A DNA stretch of 64,000 bases from assembly GCA_934772045.1 (NCBI GenBank), contig CAKVMH010000003.1:62001-126000 (forward strand), written 5' to 3'. The notes beneath the pieces are model-generated. The model did no database searches and was not told the origin of the DNA. It saw nothing but the letters and a program-made list of their open reading frames with translations. The stretch comes from an uncultured Clostridia bacterium. GTDB taxonomy: Bacteria; Bacillota; Clostridia; Christensenellales; UBA1242. Both the position numbers and the translations under genes were made by a program. This document shows, one piece after another, positions 35,432 through 44,937 of this stretch; position 1 is the first letter of the stretch; each line of letters begins with the position of its first letter.

Positions 35432-36640
35432 ATGACAAAAAGAACCAAAAATTTAAGCCTTGCGTTTATGTCTTTGATTTTGGCGGTGTTGTGTGCATTT
35501 ATCTATTGCACAGATAACTACCGCATAACCAAAGCTAGCACCGAGGCAATCACTCGAAACATCGAAGTAAGTCAAAAAGAAATTGACTATCAAAGCATTT
35601 TCGATGAATTCGAGGACGGAAAACTAGAAACAGTTGATAGCATTACCACTTTCGAAGGGGTAAAAACATTTGACTTAGCCGACTTTGAAGAGTTAGATTT
35701 GGTTGCAGTTAGTGAAACAGGCGAAACACCAAAGTTACAAGTTAAATATAATTATGCTTATGATAGTGAAACAAACATAATTACATTAACAGCTAATTTG
35801 ATTGGGGACGATGGAGAACCGTTAATTGATACCATGATAGGCATGGCTTTTGTTAACGAACAAGGCAAACTTGACGCAGTGTTTGATTGTGATGGCGAAT
35901 ATATTCTTTTAAGCGAACTTAAAGACGCAGACATGATTGAAAACTGTGGCTGGTTTAAAAATGCTTGGAAGAAAGTTAAAAATGCAGTTAAAAAAGTTAC
36001 AAACACAGTTGTTGGCAAAGTTGGTGCAGTACTCACAGTTGCAGTACCTCTTGTTGTCGGTGTCATTGCGGGCATAGCAGCAGCACCAGTATTGCCAATA
36101 ATTGCAACAGGCGCACTGGTTGGCGCAGGAATTGCAGCAGGAACTGCAGCAATTTCTACATATCAACAGGATGGTAAAGTTGATTGGGAAACAGTTGGAA
36201 TTTGTGCAGGTGTTGGGACCGCCGTTGGCGCACTTTCTTCATTTTTGGGATACAAAGCTGGTCAATTGATTAGATCAATGTTTCCTAAAGCAAGTCCGTC
36301 AAAAAATGTTACAAGTTTTGATAGTTACAGCGGATTTAAAAAGCACTATGGAAAAGCATCAGATTATATAAAAGATGGAGAATGGCACCATATTGTTGAG
36401 CAACAAACAGTAACAAAAGGTATTAATGCAGGTTCAACAGTTTATAACTCACAAAACACCGTTGCAATATCTAAAAATTTACATCATAAAATTTCAGGGT
36501 ATTATTCGAGAATATATCAAGACGGAATGACTTTTAGACAATATGTAAATACTTTATCATATGAACAGCAATACACTAAAGGTCTTGAGATTTTGAAAAT
36601 GTTCGCAGACCAATTAGGAGAAACAATAATATGGCTATAA
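35432..36640 (+). CDS. Secreted polymorphic toxin, full-length, WHH/HH-type nuclease-like C-terminal domain
   Basis: 402 residues. Sec signal peptide in about 1-35; acidic N-terminal domain to about 175; a Gly/Ala-rich hydrophobic segment (about 188-245, VVGVIAGIAAAPVLPIIATGA) probably used for membrane passage; a pre-toxin module (about 246-285, YQQDGKVDWETVGICAGVGTAVGAL); and a C-terminal toxin domain (about 290-402) with GEWHHIVEQQ (His320, His321) and NLHHKISGYYS, a pattern seen in HNH-like nuclease toxins. SD AAAGGAGGG. The immunity gene overlaps its end by 10 bases. Two of its segments recur downstream as orphan cassettes. Nuclease activity is inferred, not shown. Confidence 0.82.
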   Translation: MTKRTKNLSLAFMSLILAVLCAFIYCTDNYRITKASTEAITRNIEVSQKEIDYQSIFDEFEDGKLETVDSITTFEGVKTFDLADFEELDLVAVSETGETPKLQVKYNYAYDSETNIITLTANLIGDDGEPLIDTMIGMAFVNEQGKLDAVFDCDGEYILLSELKDADMIENCGWFKNAWKKVKNAVKKVTNTVVGKVGAVLTVAVPLVVGVIAGIAAAPVLPIIATGALVGAGIAAGTAAISTYQQDGKVDWETVGICAGVGTAVGALSSFLGYKAGQLIRSMFPKASPSKNVTSFDSYSGFKKHYGKASDYIKDGEWHHIVEQQTVTKGINAGSTVYNSQNTVAISKNLHHKISGYYSRIYQDGMTFRQYVNTLSYEQQYTKGLEILKMFADQLGETIIWL

Positions 36641-36642
36641 AT
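36373..36642 (+). repeat. Direct repeat R2, copy 1 (toxin C-terminal domain)
   Basis: 270 bases that recur at 38175-38444 with about two differences. Covers the whole WHH toxin domain and the first codons of the immunity gene. Confidence 0.9.
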
Positions 36643-37092
36643 AAAAAACTTACAACAGCTGAATTGATTAAGATATTTATTGAAAATTCAATAAATTTAA
36701 AAAACTATGAAAGTTCAGAAAGAATTTTAAACAATGAGAAGCATAGCTATATCACAGCTAAAAAAATCTCTAGCAAAATTTCACATGCGGTTAAAATATT
36801 AATATCATATGAGGAGGGAATAACTGGGTTTGCAACATTATTAAATAATGAAAATATAGTCATTTCTGCATCTGCGGCAGAATATTTATATCCGTTATAT
36901 CCTCAAAAATGTTTAAAGATCTTAAAAAATTATTCTAAATCGTTATCAAATAAATTGGATCGTTATAAAATTGATTGTAAAATTGAAGGCTTTGAACAAA
37001 ATCAGCAATTCTTTATGGATTCATTCAAGAAAATATACAATTGTGAAAATCTGGATTCGTTAAATCGTGAAAATAATATTAACGCAATATGA
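36631..37092 (+). CDS. Immunity protein for the WHH toxin (copy 1)
   Basis: 153 residues, predicted all-helical. ATG overlaps the last codons of the toxin gene (shared ATGGCTATAA), with SD TAGGAGAA. The stretch GFATLLNNENIVISASAAEYLYPLYPQKCLKIL has the helical-repeat style of DUF2019-like immunity proteins. Its last 17 residues (NCENLDSLNRENNINAI) are identical to those of the paralogue at 38433. By position it should neutralise the toxin encoded just before it. Confidence 0.78.
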   Translation: MAINKKLTTAELIKIFIENSINLKNYESSERILNNEKHSYITAKKISSKISHAVKILISYEEGITGFATLLNNENIVISASAAEYLYPLYPQKCLKILKNYSKSLSNKLDRYKIDCKIEGFEQNQQFFMDSFKKIYNCENLDSLNRENNINAI

Positions 37093-37235
37093 TTTAAATA
37101 ATAAATAAATTCACAATTTATTATTTATTTCAAAAAGTTTCTTATTAATGGTATAATTTTTAAAGCGAGCCAGTTGGCGCAGGAACTGCAGCAATTTCTA
37201 CATATCAACAGGACGGTAAAGTTGATTGGGAAACC
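37036..37235 (+). repeat. Direct repeat R3, copy 1
   Basis: 200 bases repeated at 38832-39031 with about 4 differences. Holds the 3' end of the immunity gene, an AT-rich hairpin, a TATAAT-like box (37151), and the start of a pre-toxin module. It is the likely crossover region that makes new cassettes. Confidence 0.9.
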
Positions 37236-37592
37236 GTTGGGATATGTGCTGGTGTTGGCGGAGCTGTAGGAGCGTTGGCTTCTGGTGTGGCTTATGGAAT
37301 TACATCTTTAATTAAATCTGCAACACAAGTTTCAAATGCATTAAAAAGTGTTGAATCCAATAGACGTACACATATTTTACAAGATAAACATGGGTGGTCA
37401 ACACTTGGTGATAACACTTGGGATACTGCATCAGAAGCCATTAAACATACGTTAAAAAATGGTTCTGTAGCAAGTTATCAAGCAGGCAATCAAATTGTAA
37501 CTGCAACATATAAGGGACAAACTGTGCAAGTGGTTGTGCGTGAAGTTGATAAGGTTTTACGTATTGTTGATGCTTGGATTAAATTTTTATAG
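37164..37592 (+). pseudogene. Orphan toxin module 2 (pre-toxin plus C-terminal toxin domain, no N-terminus)
   Basis: Open frame of 142 codons beginning right after a TAA (37161-37163) at SEPVGAGTAAISTY. The first 45 residues are homologous to the pre-toxin module of the full toxin (YQQDGKVDWETVGICAGVG). The remaining sequence is an unrelated toxin domain, RTHILQDKHGWSTLGDNTW through VVVREVDKVLRIVDAWIKFL, with an H-I-L-x-x-K-H motif as in small RNase-type CdiA/Rhs toxins. There is no signal peptide, SD or ATG, so it cannot be secreted unless recombined onto the full-length gene. It is followed 8 bases later by its own immunity gene. Confidence 0.72.
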
Positions 37593-37600
37593 GAGTTGAT

Positions 37601-38158
37601 ATGGTGTTTATTGAAATACAAAATTTACAAGAACTTGAAAAAGAACATAAATGGAAAGAAGTTATATCTTTATTACAAAACAAATGGTGTCAAGATAAAA
37701 ATAATATAGATATTATGCTTAGATTGGCAAGCGAATGTTGGTATATTATGTCTAATTGGAATTTTCTAGATTTAGATAATTCTGACTTAGACTTTGACAA
37801 TGTTCAAAATATTTTAATAGAAACATATAATTATTTCTCAAAAAACTGTACAACCAACAGTAAAGGATTAGCAATATTTGGATATATGGTGTCTTTATTC
37901 CCAAATTATTTTTATACGGATTGCGATAAAAATGGAAAAATATTTATGCAATATGAAAATAAAGGCAAAGATATGTTAAAACAAGCATATATGAATGAAC
38001 CTAACAATAAATTGTTCAAAGCTTTATATCTAGGAATAACTAATAATCCAAGTAAACTTATAGAAGATACAAAACAAGAGCTAAAAGATACAATTCAATG
38101 TTTATTTCCTAAAAATACAGAGGTTGAAGAATACTTTAAAGAGGTGCTAACCAAATAA
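37601..38158 (+). CDS. Immunity protein for orphan toxin module 2
   Basis: 185 residues, helical, TPR-like arrangement (EIQNLQELEKEHKWKEVISLLQNKW, IDIMLRLASECWYIM, MLKQAYMNEPNNKLFKALYLGI). Unrelated to the flanking immunity proteins. SD TAGGAG 6 bases before the ATG. The gene is intact, consistent with selection to keep protection even though the toxin module is a fragment. The exact family is not recognised. Confidence 0.72.
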   Translation: MVFIEIQNLQELEKEHKWKEVISLLQNKWCQDKNNIDIMLRLASECWYIMSNWNFLDLDNSDLDFDNVQNILIETYNYFSKNCTTNSKGLAIFGYMVSLFPNYFYTDCDKNGKIFMQYENKGKDMLKQAYMNEPNNKLFKALYLGITNNPSKLIEDTKQELKDTIQCLFPKNTEVEEYFKEVLTK

Positions 38159-38174
38159 CATTTAACTACTTTGC

Positions 38175-38444
38175 AGATGGAGAATGGCACCATATTGTTG
38201 AGCAACAAACAGTAACAAAAGGTATTAATGCAGGTTCAACAGTTTATAACTCACAAAACACCGTTGCAATATCTAAAAATTTACATCATAAAATTTCAGG
38301 GTATTATTCGAGAATATATCAAGACGGAATGACTTTTAGACAATATGTAAATACTTTATCATATGAACAGCAACACACTAAAGGTATTGAGATTTTGAAA
38401 ATGTTCGCAGACCAATTAGGAGAAACAATAATATGGCTATAAAA
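38175..38444 (+). repeat. Direct repeat R2, copy 2
   Basis: Second copy of the WHH toxin domain, differing from 36373-36642 at about two bases. Confidence 0.9.
38176..38442 (+). pseudogene. Orphan copy of the WHH toxin domain
   Basis: In-frame DGEWHHIVEQQ to the C-terminus, almost identical to the full toxin, beginning just after the stop of the preceding immunity gene. No start codon, signal or pre-toxin module. It keeps the 10-base overlap with the immunity gene that follows. Confidence 0.85.
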
Positions 38445-38888
38445 ATATTTAAAGAAAACATGATTGAAAAATTTAAAAAAGAGGCTGTTGCTTTATATGA
38501 TTACACTTCAAGTAAAAATATGATAGGCAACCCAAACTATAATTCAAAATATTCGGTAAAACTCGGGAAATCTCTTGATAAAATAGTTAAAGAGATTATT
38601 AATTCTCCTTCAGATATGGATGAATTTATAAAATTACTTGATAGTAAAGAATTGTTAATTGCTTATCTGGCTTCGGAATATTTATACCCTGTAAAGCCAA
38701 CCAAATGTTTATCTATAATGAGAAAGTTTTACGAAGAGAATAATGATGAAATTGATCGATTTACCATAAAAACTAAAATAGAAGGAATATCGGCACATCA
38801 AGTCTTTTTTATGGAAACATATAAAAAATTATACAATTGTGAAAATCTGGATTCGTTAAATCGTGAAAATAATATTAACGCGATATGA
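38433..38888 (+). CDS. Immunity protein paralogue (copy 2, diverged)
   Basis: 151 residues, homologous in length and style to the immunity protein at 36631 (LLIAYLASEYLYPVKPTKCLSIMRKF; same C-terminal NCENLDSLNRENNINAI), but the rest has diverged greatly while the toxin domains next to them are nearly identical. It shares the SD TAGGAGAA and toxin overlap. Perhaps it protects against a variant toxin from other strains. Confidence 0.78.
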   Translation: MAIKIFKENMIEKFKKEAVALYDYTSSKNMIGNPNYNSKYSVKLGKSLDKIVKEIINSPSDMDEFIKLLDSKELLIAYLASEYLYPVKPTKCLSIMRKFYEENNDEIDRFTIKTKIEGISAHQVFFMETYKKLYNCENLDSLNRENNINAI

Positions 38889-39031
38889 TTTAAATAATAA
38901 ATAAATTCACAATTTATTATTTATTTCAAAAAGTTTCTTATTAATGGTATAATCTTTAAAGCGAGCCGGTTGGCGCAGGAACTGCAGCAATTTCTACATA
39001 TCAACAGGACGGTAAAGTTGATTGGGAAACC
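38832..39031 (+). repeat. Direct repeat R3, copy 2
   Basis: Second copy of the 200-base repeat at 37036-37235, same content. Confidence 0.9.
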
Positions 39032-39289
39032 TTTAGCATATGTGCTGGTGTTGGGACCGTCGTTGGCGCACTTTCTTCTGCAGTTGGTTATGAAATTGGA
39101 AGTACAATTTCCAGTGCAGTAAAGCCAAAAGCTGAAATCGGTAACAAATTGGATTACGCCTTTGGTAAAGCATCAGGTAATATACATAATGTAGAAAGAA
39201 CAGCTCAAAACGCGTCTCAGTTGTCTCGTATAGGAATACATGACAATGAAATCGGAAGACAAATTTTAACAGAACCTTTGATACAATGA
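38960..39289 (+). pseudogene. Orphan toxin module 3, truncated
   Basis: 109 codons after a TAA, starting SEPVGAGTAAISTY like module 2. After the shared pre-toxin part comes a third kind of toxin domain: NKLDYAFGKASGNIHNVERT, then QLSRIGIHDNEIGRQILTEPL and a stop. This N-terminal half occurs in many CdiA/Rhs-type toxin domains; the C-terminal half that normally follows is missing, and no immunity gene follows. A decaying cassette. Confidence 0.7.
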
Positions 39290-39340
39290 CTAAAAAATAT
39301 GATAATTCATAATCTTATATTTTAAAATAAATATTAGATA

Positions 39341-39387
39341 AAATCACCAACTTTATGGGGTTCACTTCATTATTTTGGTGATTTTTT
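39341..39387 (+). terminator. Terminator closing the toxin locus
   Basis: AAATCACCAA paired with TTGGTGATTT around a loop, followed by T-rich sequence. Confidence 0.75.
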
Positions 39388-39417
39388 CTTTTTTGACTAA
39401 CACAATAACTACCCTTT

Positions 39418-39565
39418 GGTAAAATGGCAAGCATTTTACCAGCATTCCCCTTTCAAGGGGACACGGGGTAATAGGAATATTGAAATATAACACAACACCA
39501 ATCAAGGGAAGACAAAAAGGGGGGGGGGGAGAGAAGAAAAATGTAAGCAGAAAACATGCTTACAT
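39418..39565. repeat. Cluster of hairpins and an 11-G tract
   Basis: Three perfect hairpins: GGTAAAATG/CATTTTACC (39418-39440), CCCC/GGGG (near 39447-39460) and ATGTAAGCA/TGCTTACAT (39541-39565). An uninterrupted run of 11 G lies at 39519-39529. No coding potential. It looks like a small non-coding repeat element at the edge of the toxin locus. Confidence 0.55.
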
Positions 39566-39626
39566 ATAATCAAAACAAGTTATTGCTTTTAAATTGCTTA
39601 TTAGGACAAAATTATAATTGATAATG

Positions 39627-40175
39627 TTAATCTTTCCTTGTGAAAAAGTTTAAGAATTTTGCAAAGCCCAAAGTGATGCCAGTTGCGTGGGATATTGCAA
39701 GGCGTTTAAACATTGCTTTGCCACCGATTGTCAACCCTGCAATTATTGCTGAAATTAGGCTAGGCACAAATATTTCCATAAACGAGCCAGCGGTTAAAAC
39801 AATTTTTGTGAGCAAAACGGCACCTGCGGCACCAGAAAGAATGCCACAAACATCACCGATAACATCGTTGCAAACCGAACTAACCCTGTCCGCATGTTTA
39901 ACAAGCGACAAAGCCTGTTTGCTACCTTTAACCTTGCGTGAAGCCATGGCGTTAAAATCTTCAATATTACAACTTGCAACTGCAAGCCCCAGCATGTCGA
40001 ACACAACACTTATCACAATAAACACAACAATCACAACAACTGCAATTGCGACGCTGGCGTGGCTTAATGCCAGTTCACTGAGCATGCTGAAAATAAGTGA
40101 AATTACAACTGCCATAACGAAGGCAACAGTAGGCCAGACCCAATGTCTGTTTTTTGGTTTTTTATCTTGTTTCAT
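39627..40175 (-). CDS. Conserved membrane protein, unknown function
   Basis: 182 residues with four predicted membrane helices (about 13-32, 38-62, 109-130 and 133-150) around a hydrophilic middle (NIEDFNAMASRKVKGSKQAL, ADRVSSVCNDVIGDVCGILSG). The middle motif looks conserved in character, but I cannot name the family. Alone, convergent with the toxin locus. Confidence 0.65.
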   Translation of the reverse strand: MKQDKKPKNRHWVWPTVAFVMAVVISLIFSMLSELALSHASVAIAVVVIVVFIVISVVFDMLGLAVASCNIEDFNAMASRKVKGSKQALSLVKHADRVSSVCNDVIGDVCGILSGAAGAVLLTKIVLTAGSFMEIFVPSLISAIIAGLTIGGKAMFKRLAISHATGITLGFAKFLNFFTRKD

Positions 40176-40326
40176 TTTAATTTTACAATACCTTTAGTTT
40201 AATATATTATGTAACTCTTTAAATTATAGCATATATTTAAAAGCGCGTTACATTTTGTAACACGCCAAACTTTTACTAAATTCAAATTTTTATTTTTTTG
40301 TTAAAAGGAAATTTTTAAAACTAATA

Positions 40327-41556
40327 TTACTTAACTTTAATAAGTAAATAGTTCTTTTTACCTTTTTTAAACAATTTTCCGTCTTTTAAATCTGCCTTAT
40401 TCAAAACCATGCAAGGGTCGGAGATTGTTTCGCCATCGACACTTAAACCGTTTTGTTCAATAAGCCTGCGTGCTTCGCCTTTGCTTGCAACAAATTTTGC
40501 ATTCAAAAGTAAATCTAAAACGCCGATGTTGTCCGTGTCAATGCTAAGTTCACATGTTGGGGCATTATCTTTATTAACAGCAGAGGAAGCAAACAAGTTT
40601 TGGCTCATTGTTTGTGCTTCAATTGCGTCAGCCTCGCCACGTACAAATTTAGTAAACTCAAAAGCCAAACGTTTTTTGCTGGCAACAATGTCAGTTTTAA
40701 TCATTTCACGCACTTCTGCCATTGGAATGTCTGTAAACATAGCAAACATCATTTCCACGCAAGCGTCCGGTGTTTGGTAAATGCCTTGGTAGAAATCGTA
40801 AGCGGAAATTTTATTTTTGTCAATCCAAATTGCGCCTTTTTCCGTCTTGCCCATTTTTTTGCCTTCTGGGGTAACCAAAAGTGGGTTAGTTGCACCTACG
40901 AGGTTGATATTTGTGCCATTTAAGAAATTGAGTTTGCGTTGAAGTTCCACACCCGCAACAATGTTCCCCCATTGGTCAGCGCCACCCCATTGAAGAGTGC
41001 AACCAAATTCTCTGTTTAAATGGATAAAATCGTACGCTTGCATTGGCATATATCCAAGTTCAAACAAAGTTAAACCGCCTTCAGCAATACGTTTTGCGTA
41101 AATTTCATTGCTAATCATTTTGTTTACATTAAAATGCACGCCAATTTCACGCATAAAGTCGATATAATTCAATTTGCTGAACCAATCTGCGTTGTTTACA
41201 AGGGTGACAGGGTTGTCGCCATCAAAGTCCAAGAAAATACTCAAACTTTTTTTAATGTTTTCCACATTATGTGCAATTTGTTCTGGTGTTAAAAGTTTGC
41301 GCATTTCGCTTTTGCCGCTAGGGTCGCCAATTGATGCAGTTGCGCCACCAATCAAAAATACAATGTGGTGACCGGCTTGTTGCATACGTCTAAGCACGCC
41401 ATAAGGCACGCAATGCCCTAGGTGAACACTATCCGCTGTTGGGTCTAGCCCATGATAAATTGTGATAGGCTTGCCGTCCAACATTTCTTTCAAAGCCTTT
41501 TCGTCAGTTGTTTGGTATAATAAGTTTCTATCTTTAAGTGTTTCAAAAAGTGTCAT
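40327..41556 (-). CDS. tyrS: Tyrosyl-tRNA synthetase
   Basis: 409 residues, class I. HIGH-type motif in DPTADSVHLGHCVP, tyrosine-site MPMQAYDFIHL and GGADQWGNI, KMSKS-type KKMGKTEKG, and a C-terminal S4 RNA-binding domain (about 340-405, KFVASKGEARRLIEQNGLSVDG). Complete. Its ATG lies one base after the cvpA stop, so it is translated from the cvpA transcript; no T-box is present. Confidence 0.96.
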   Translation of the reverse strand: MTLFETLKDRNLLYQTTDEKALKEMLDGKPITIYHGLDPTADSVHLGHCVPYGVLRRMQQAGHHIVFLIGGATASIGDPSGKSEMRKLLTPEQIAHNVENIKKSLSIFLDFDGDNPVTLVNNADWFSKLNYIDFMREIGVHFNVNKMISNEIYAKRIAEGGLTLFELGYMPMQAYDFIHLNREFGCTLQWGGADQWGNIVAGVELQRKLNFLNGTNINLVGATNPLLVTPEGKKMGKTEKGAIWIDKNKISAYDFYQGIYQTPDACVEMMFAMFTDIPMAEVREMIKTDIVASKKRLAFEFTKFVRGEADAIEAQTMSQNLFASSAVNKDNAPTCELSIDTDNIGVLDLLLNAKFVASKGEARRLIEQNGLSVDGETISDPCMVLNKADLKDGKLFKKGKKNYLLIKVK

Positions 41557-41557
41557 T

Positions 41558-42325
41558 TTATCTGTTCTCCCATAATCCGTTTATCCAATTTTGTATCAAT
41601 TTGCCTTCAATTACATACTTGCCAACAATGTCGTCGGTTTTTTCGTAAACAAATTTTTCAATTTTTGTGTTTTCCTGCACGACAGGTTTAACAATGTTGT
41701 TGTTAATAACTGGCACAAGTGAAAGTGCAACAATTACAAAGTTAACAATAATCACAATGCAAGCACCTTTAATAAGCCCAAACACAAAACCAAGCGCACG
41801 GTTCAAACCGCCAAGGACTTTAATACGCGTGATATTGTCGAACAATTTGCCCAAAATTGCAAGCACAATTTTAATGACGATGAACAACAAAATTGCTGAA
41901 ATTGCCAAAACACAAATGCGTGCAACACCACTGCCAACAATATCCGCAACAGGGGCTTCACTTGCGAAATCAACATTGTTTGCGGAGAAGATTGAATCAA
42001 TCAACTTCTTCATAATAAAGTTCATGTTAGCGCACGCTTGCATAATGGCATCTTTACTGCCAAAACTTGCCACTGAATTGCCAAGTTCAGCGTTTGAACC
42101 AACAAGTGCAGACGAAATTTTACCAGCAATCGCATTTTGCATGTTGAACCAATTGCCAATCCAGCTTGCAACATACTTTGCAAGCCATAAGGATAAGCCT
42201 AAACATACGACCCAATTAAAAAGTGAAAGTAAGGACTTAAAAAACCCTTTTTTAATGCCAACTAAAGCAAAAATCAGCAAAACTAAAACTAAAACGACAT
42301 CAACAATAATACCTACTGTGTGCAT
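41558..42325 (-). CDS. cvpA: CvpA-family membrane protein
   Basis: 255 residues. Four helices with the CvpA-type start (VDVVLVLVLLIFALVGIKKGFFKSLLSLF) and the conserved second half (LDNITRIKVLGGLNRALGFVFGLIKGACIVII). CvpA homologues affect colicin V export, envelope stress and biofilm. An insertion of about 60 residues between helices 2 and 3 makes it longer than the 160-residue E. coli form. SD AAGGAG. First gene of a cvpA-tyrS operon. Confidence 0.88.
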   Translation of the reverse strand: MHTVGIIVDVVLVLVLLIFALVGIKKGFFKSLLSLFNWVVCLGLSLWLAKYVASWIGNWFNMQNAIAGKISSALVGSNAELGNSVASFGSKDAIMQACANMNFIMKKLIDSIFSANNVDFASEAPVADIVGSGVARICVLAISAILLFIVIKIVLAILGKLFDNITRIKVLGGLNRALGFVFGLIKGACIVIIVNFVIVALSLVPVINNNIVKPVVQENTKIEKFVYEKTDDIVGKYVIEGKLIQNWINGLWENR

Positions 42326-42655
42326 AAATGCTCCTTATCTAATATATTTTACAATAGTTGTGCTTTAAATACCACCAAAATTTTGAACAAAACTAAATTA
42401 TTTAAAATTGTTTTATTTGTCCTGCGTAAAAACTTTGCACGTTTATATAATAAGTCCATTTTAGCACAACTATCGCTAAAAGTAAACGCAATTTTTGTCT
42501 TTATTTTAATTTATATAAAAACAACTTTGAATTTAAAATGTAAACTTAGTGTAAATAATTTCGCTTTGGAAAATATAAGTAAAACGCTAAATTAGCATAA
42601 AATTTGTTTGTTAATAATTTTTTGTTATGATATAATGAAACGTACTGAGGTGAAT

Positions 42656-44854
42656 ATGGAAAAAAAGAAAAATTCAGGGTGGAAGTCGGCTATATTTTAC
42701 ATTTTGACCCTTATATTAGTTGTTATTGTGATTTATGTTGTGGTCGCAAAAAGCAATGAAAGCAAAAAAATAAGTTACACCGAATTTCAAACCATGGTTG
42801 AAAAAGGCGAAGTTGCACAGGTTGATGTGTATAATTACACAGTCCGCATACGCAAAATTAAAGGTGTAGATGCAAAAAAATTCCCTAAGCAAGTTGACGC
42901 TTATTGCACAATCACGGTTGGTGACGATGTTTATGAATTTATCCAAAACTACAATAAAAGGAATGCTGTTTTAGGTACAGATGGCGAGTTTACCTTTGAT
43001 GCAGATGGCAACATTGTGATGAAAGAAGGCAAAACTTTCATCGGTTACAACAGCGGTTATGAAACTGAAAGTTGGTTTTCAAAATTGATGCCATATGCAA
43101 GCCTGTTGGTGGTTGTGGTTATTGGCATAATGTTGTTTAGAAGCATGTCTGGCAACAGCAAAGGTTTTGGCTTTGGCAAGTCTAAAGCAAAATTAGTTGT
43201 AAGTTCAAGCGTTAAATTTACAGATGTAGCTGGCGCAGAAGAAGAAAAGCAAGAATTAAAGGAAATTGTGGAATTCTTAAAAAATCCAGCGCGTTTCACC
43301 GAACTTGGCGCACGTATTCCAAAAGGTGTGTTGTTGGTTGGCCCTCCGGGGACTGGTAAAACATTGCTTGCAAAAGCGGTTGCAGGTGAAAGTAAAGTGC
43401 CATTCTTCAGCATTTCGGGCAGTGATTTCGTTGAACTTTATGTTGGTGTAGGTGCAAGCCGTGTGCGTGATTTGTTTGAAAGCGCAAAACAAAATGCACC
43501 TTGCATTGTGTTCATTGATGAAATTGACGCAGTAGGTCGTCAACGTGGTGCAGGTTTAGGTGGCGGAAATGACGAACGCGAACAGACATTGAATCAACTG
43601 TTGGTTGAAATGGACGGTTTTGAATCAAACAGTGGTATCATTGTGCTTGCAGCTACAAACCGTGCCGATGTTTTGGACCCAGCACTTACCCGTCCTGGGC
43701 GTTTTGACAGGCAAGTTTATGTTCATTTGCCAGATGTTAAGGGCAGGGAAGAAATTATTAAAGTTCATGCAAAAAATAAACCACTCAGCAATGATGTGGA
43801 CATTAAACGCATTGCAAGGCTCACAAGTGGGCTTGCCGGTGCGGACATTGAAAATGTGCTTAACGAAGCAGCACTTTTGGCGGCGCGCGACGGTAGGTAC
43901 AAAATAACAATGGTGGACATTCAAGAAGGCTTAAATAAAGCACTTATGGGTCCTAAAAAAGTTTCTCGTGTTATTACGGACAATGACAAATATATCACAG
44001 CTGTGCACGAAGCAGGGCACGCAATTGTTAGCCAAGCGCTTCCAAATTGCGACAATGTGCAAGAAATCTCTATTATTCCGCGCGGTATGGCTGGCGGTTA
44101 CACTTTGACCTTTGACGAAAAGGACAGTTCACACATGCCAAAAGCGAAATTACTTGATAGCCTTGCAATGATGCTTGGTGGTAGAAGCAGTGAAGAAGTT
44201 ATGCTTGCAGACATCACAACTGGTGCTTCAAACGACATTGAACGCGCAACTAAGCTTGCACGCCGTATGGTTACTGAATGGGGTATGACCGACAAAATCG
44301 GTTTGGTATCCTTTGGCGAAGGTGAAGAAGTGTTCGTTGGCAAGAATTATCAAAAACAAATTCCTTACAGCCAAGAATTAGCATACACAATCGATGAAGA
44401 AGTTAAGGCAATTATCGACCAAGCACACAAAACAGCAAAAGAAATTTTAAACAACAAAAAAGATGTTATCGAAAAGGTTGTTAAAATTTTACTTGATAAG
44501 GAAACAATTTATAAAGAAGAATTTGAAATGCTTTATAATGGCGCAAGTGTGGAAGAAGTTGAGCAAGCCATAGATAAAAAAGAACAAGAAAAGCGTGAAT
44601 ATCAAGAAAAAGCAAAACAAGAAGCAATTGAGGAGCATAAATCGCGTGACATAAAATCACGCATTGAGACTGCCGAAGCATTGGCAAAAGCAGGAGTTAT
44701 ATCAAGGCAAGATTTTGAAAAAATCAAGGCAGATGCTTTAAAAGAAATGGAAGATGTTAAACAAACAAAACCTTCAAACGAAGGCGCAAAAGATAATGCA
44801 ACTGAGGTTAAGACCCAAGAAAAGCCAAAAGACGACGACACAAACAAGCAATAA
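42656..44854 (+). CDS. ftsH: ATP-dependent zinc metalloprotease FtsH
   Basis: 732 residues from ATG 42656 (SD GAGGTGA; TATAAT box at 42630). N-terminal helix (about 10-31), extracytoplasmic domain, second helix (about 141-160), AAA module with Walker A GPPGTGKT and Walker [12 protein letters not shown], second region of homology RPGRFDRQ, and zinc site HEAGH at 451-455. A long charged C-terminal tail (about 640-732) rich in Lys, Glu and Gln follows. FtsH degrades membrane and short-lived regulatory proteins. The extended periplasm-facing loop ([21 protein letters not shown]) is larger than in many homologues. Confidence 0.96.
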   Translation: MEKKKNSGWKSAIFYILTLILVVIVIYVVVAKSNESKKISYTEFQTMVEKGEVAQVDVYNYTVRIRKIKGVDAKKFPKQVDAYCTITVGDDVYEFIQNYNKRNAVLGTDGEFTFDADGNIVMKEGKTFIGYNSGYETESWFSKLMPYASLLVVVVIGIMLFRSMSGNSKGFGFGKSKAKLVVSSSVKFTDVAGAEEEKQELKEIVEFLKNPARFTELGARIPKGVLLVGPPGTGKTLLAKAVAGESKVPFFSISGSDFVELYVGVGASRVRDLFESAKQNAPCIVFIDEIDAVGRQRGAGLGGGNDEREQTLNQLLVEMDGFESNSGIIVLAATNRADVLDPALTRPGRFDRQVYVHLPDVKGREEIIKVHAKNKPLSNDVDIKRIARLTSGLAGADIENVLNEAALLAARDGRYKITMVDIQEGLNKALMGPKKVSRVITDNDKYITAVHEAGHAIVSQALPNCDNVQEISIIPRGMAGGYTLTFDEKDSSHMPKAKLLDSLAMMLGGRSSEEVMLADITTGASNDIERATKLARRMVTEWGMTDKIGLVSFGEGEEVFVGKNYQKQIPYSQELAYTIDEEVKAIIDQAHKTAKEILNNKKDVIEKVVKILLDKETIYKEEFEMLYNGASVEEVEQAIDKKEQEKREYQEKAKQEAIEEHKSRDIKSRIETAEALAKAGVISRQDFEKIKADALKEMEDVKQTKPSNEGAKDNATEVKTQEKPKDDDTNKQ

Positions 44855-44937
44855 CCTTTTTGGCAAAACAAACAAAAATGCTTGATTTTAATTGAAATTA
44901 AGTGTACAATAACGCTAGAATATCAAAGGAGTAAAAT

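Noticed and set aside
39640..40197. Long plus-strand frame opposite the membrane protein gene
   Set aside because: The minus-strand frame has hydrophobic helices and a normal composition; the plus-strand frame is its shadow.
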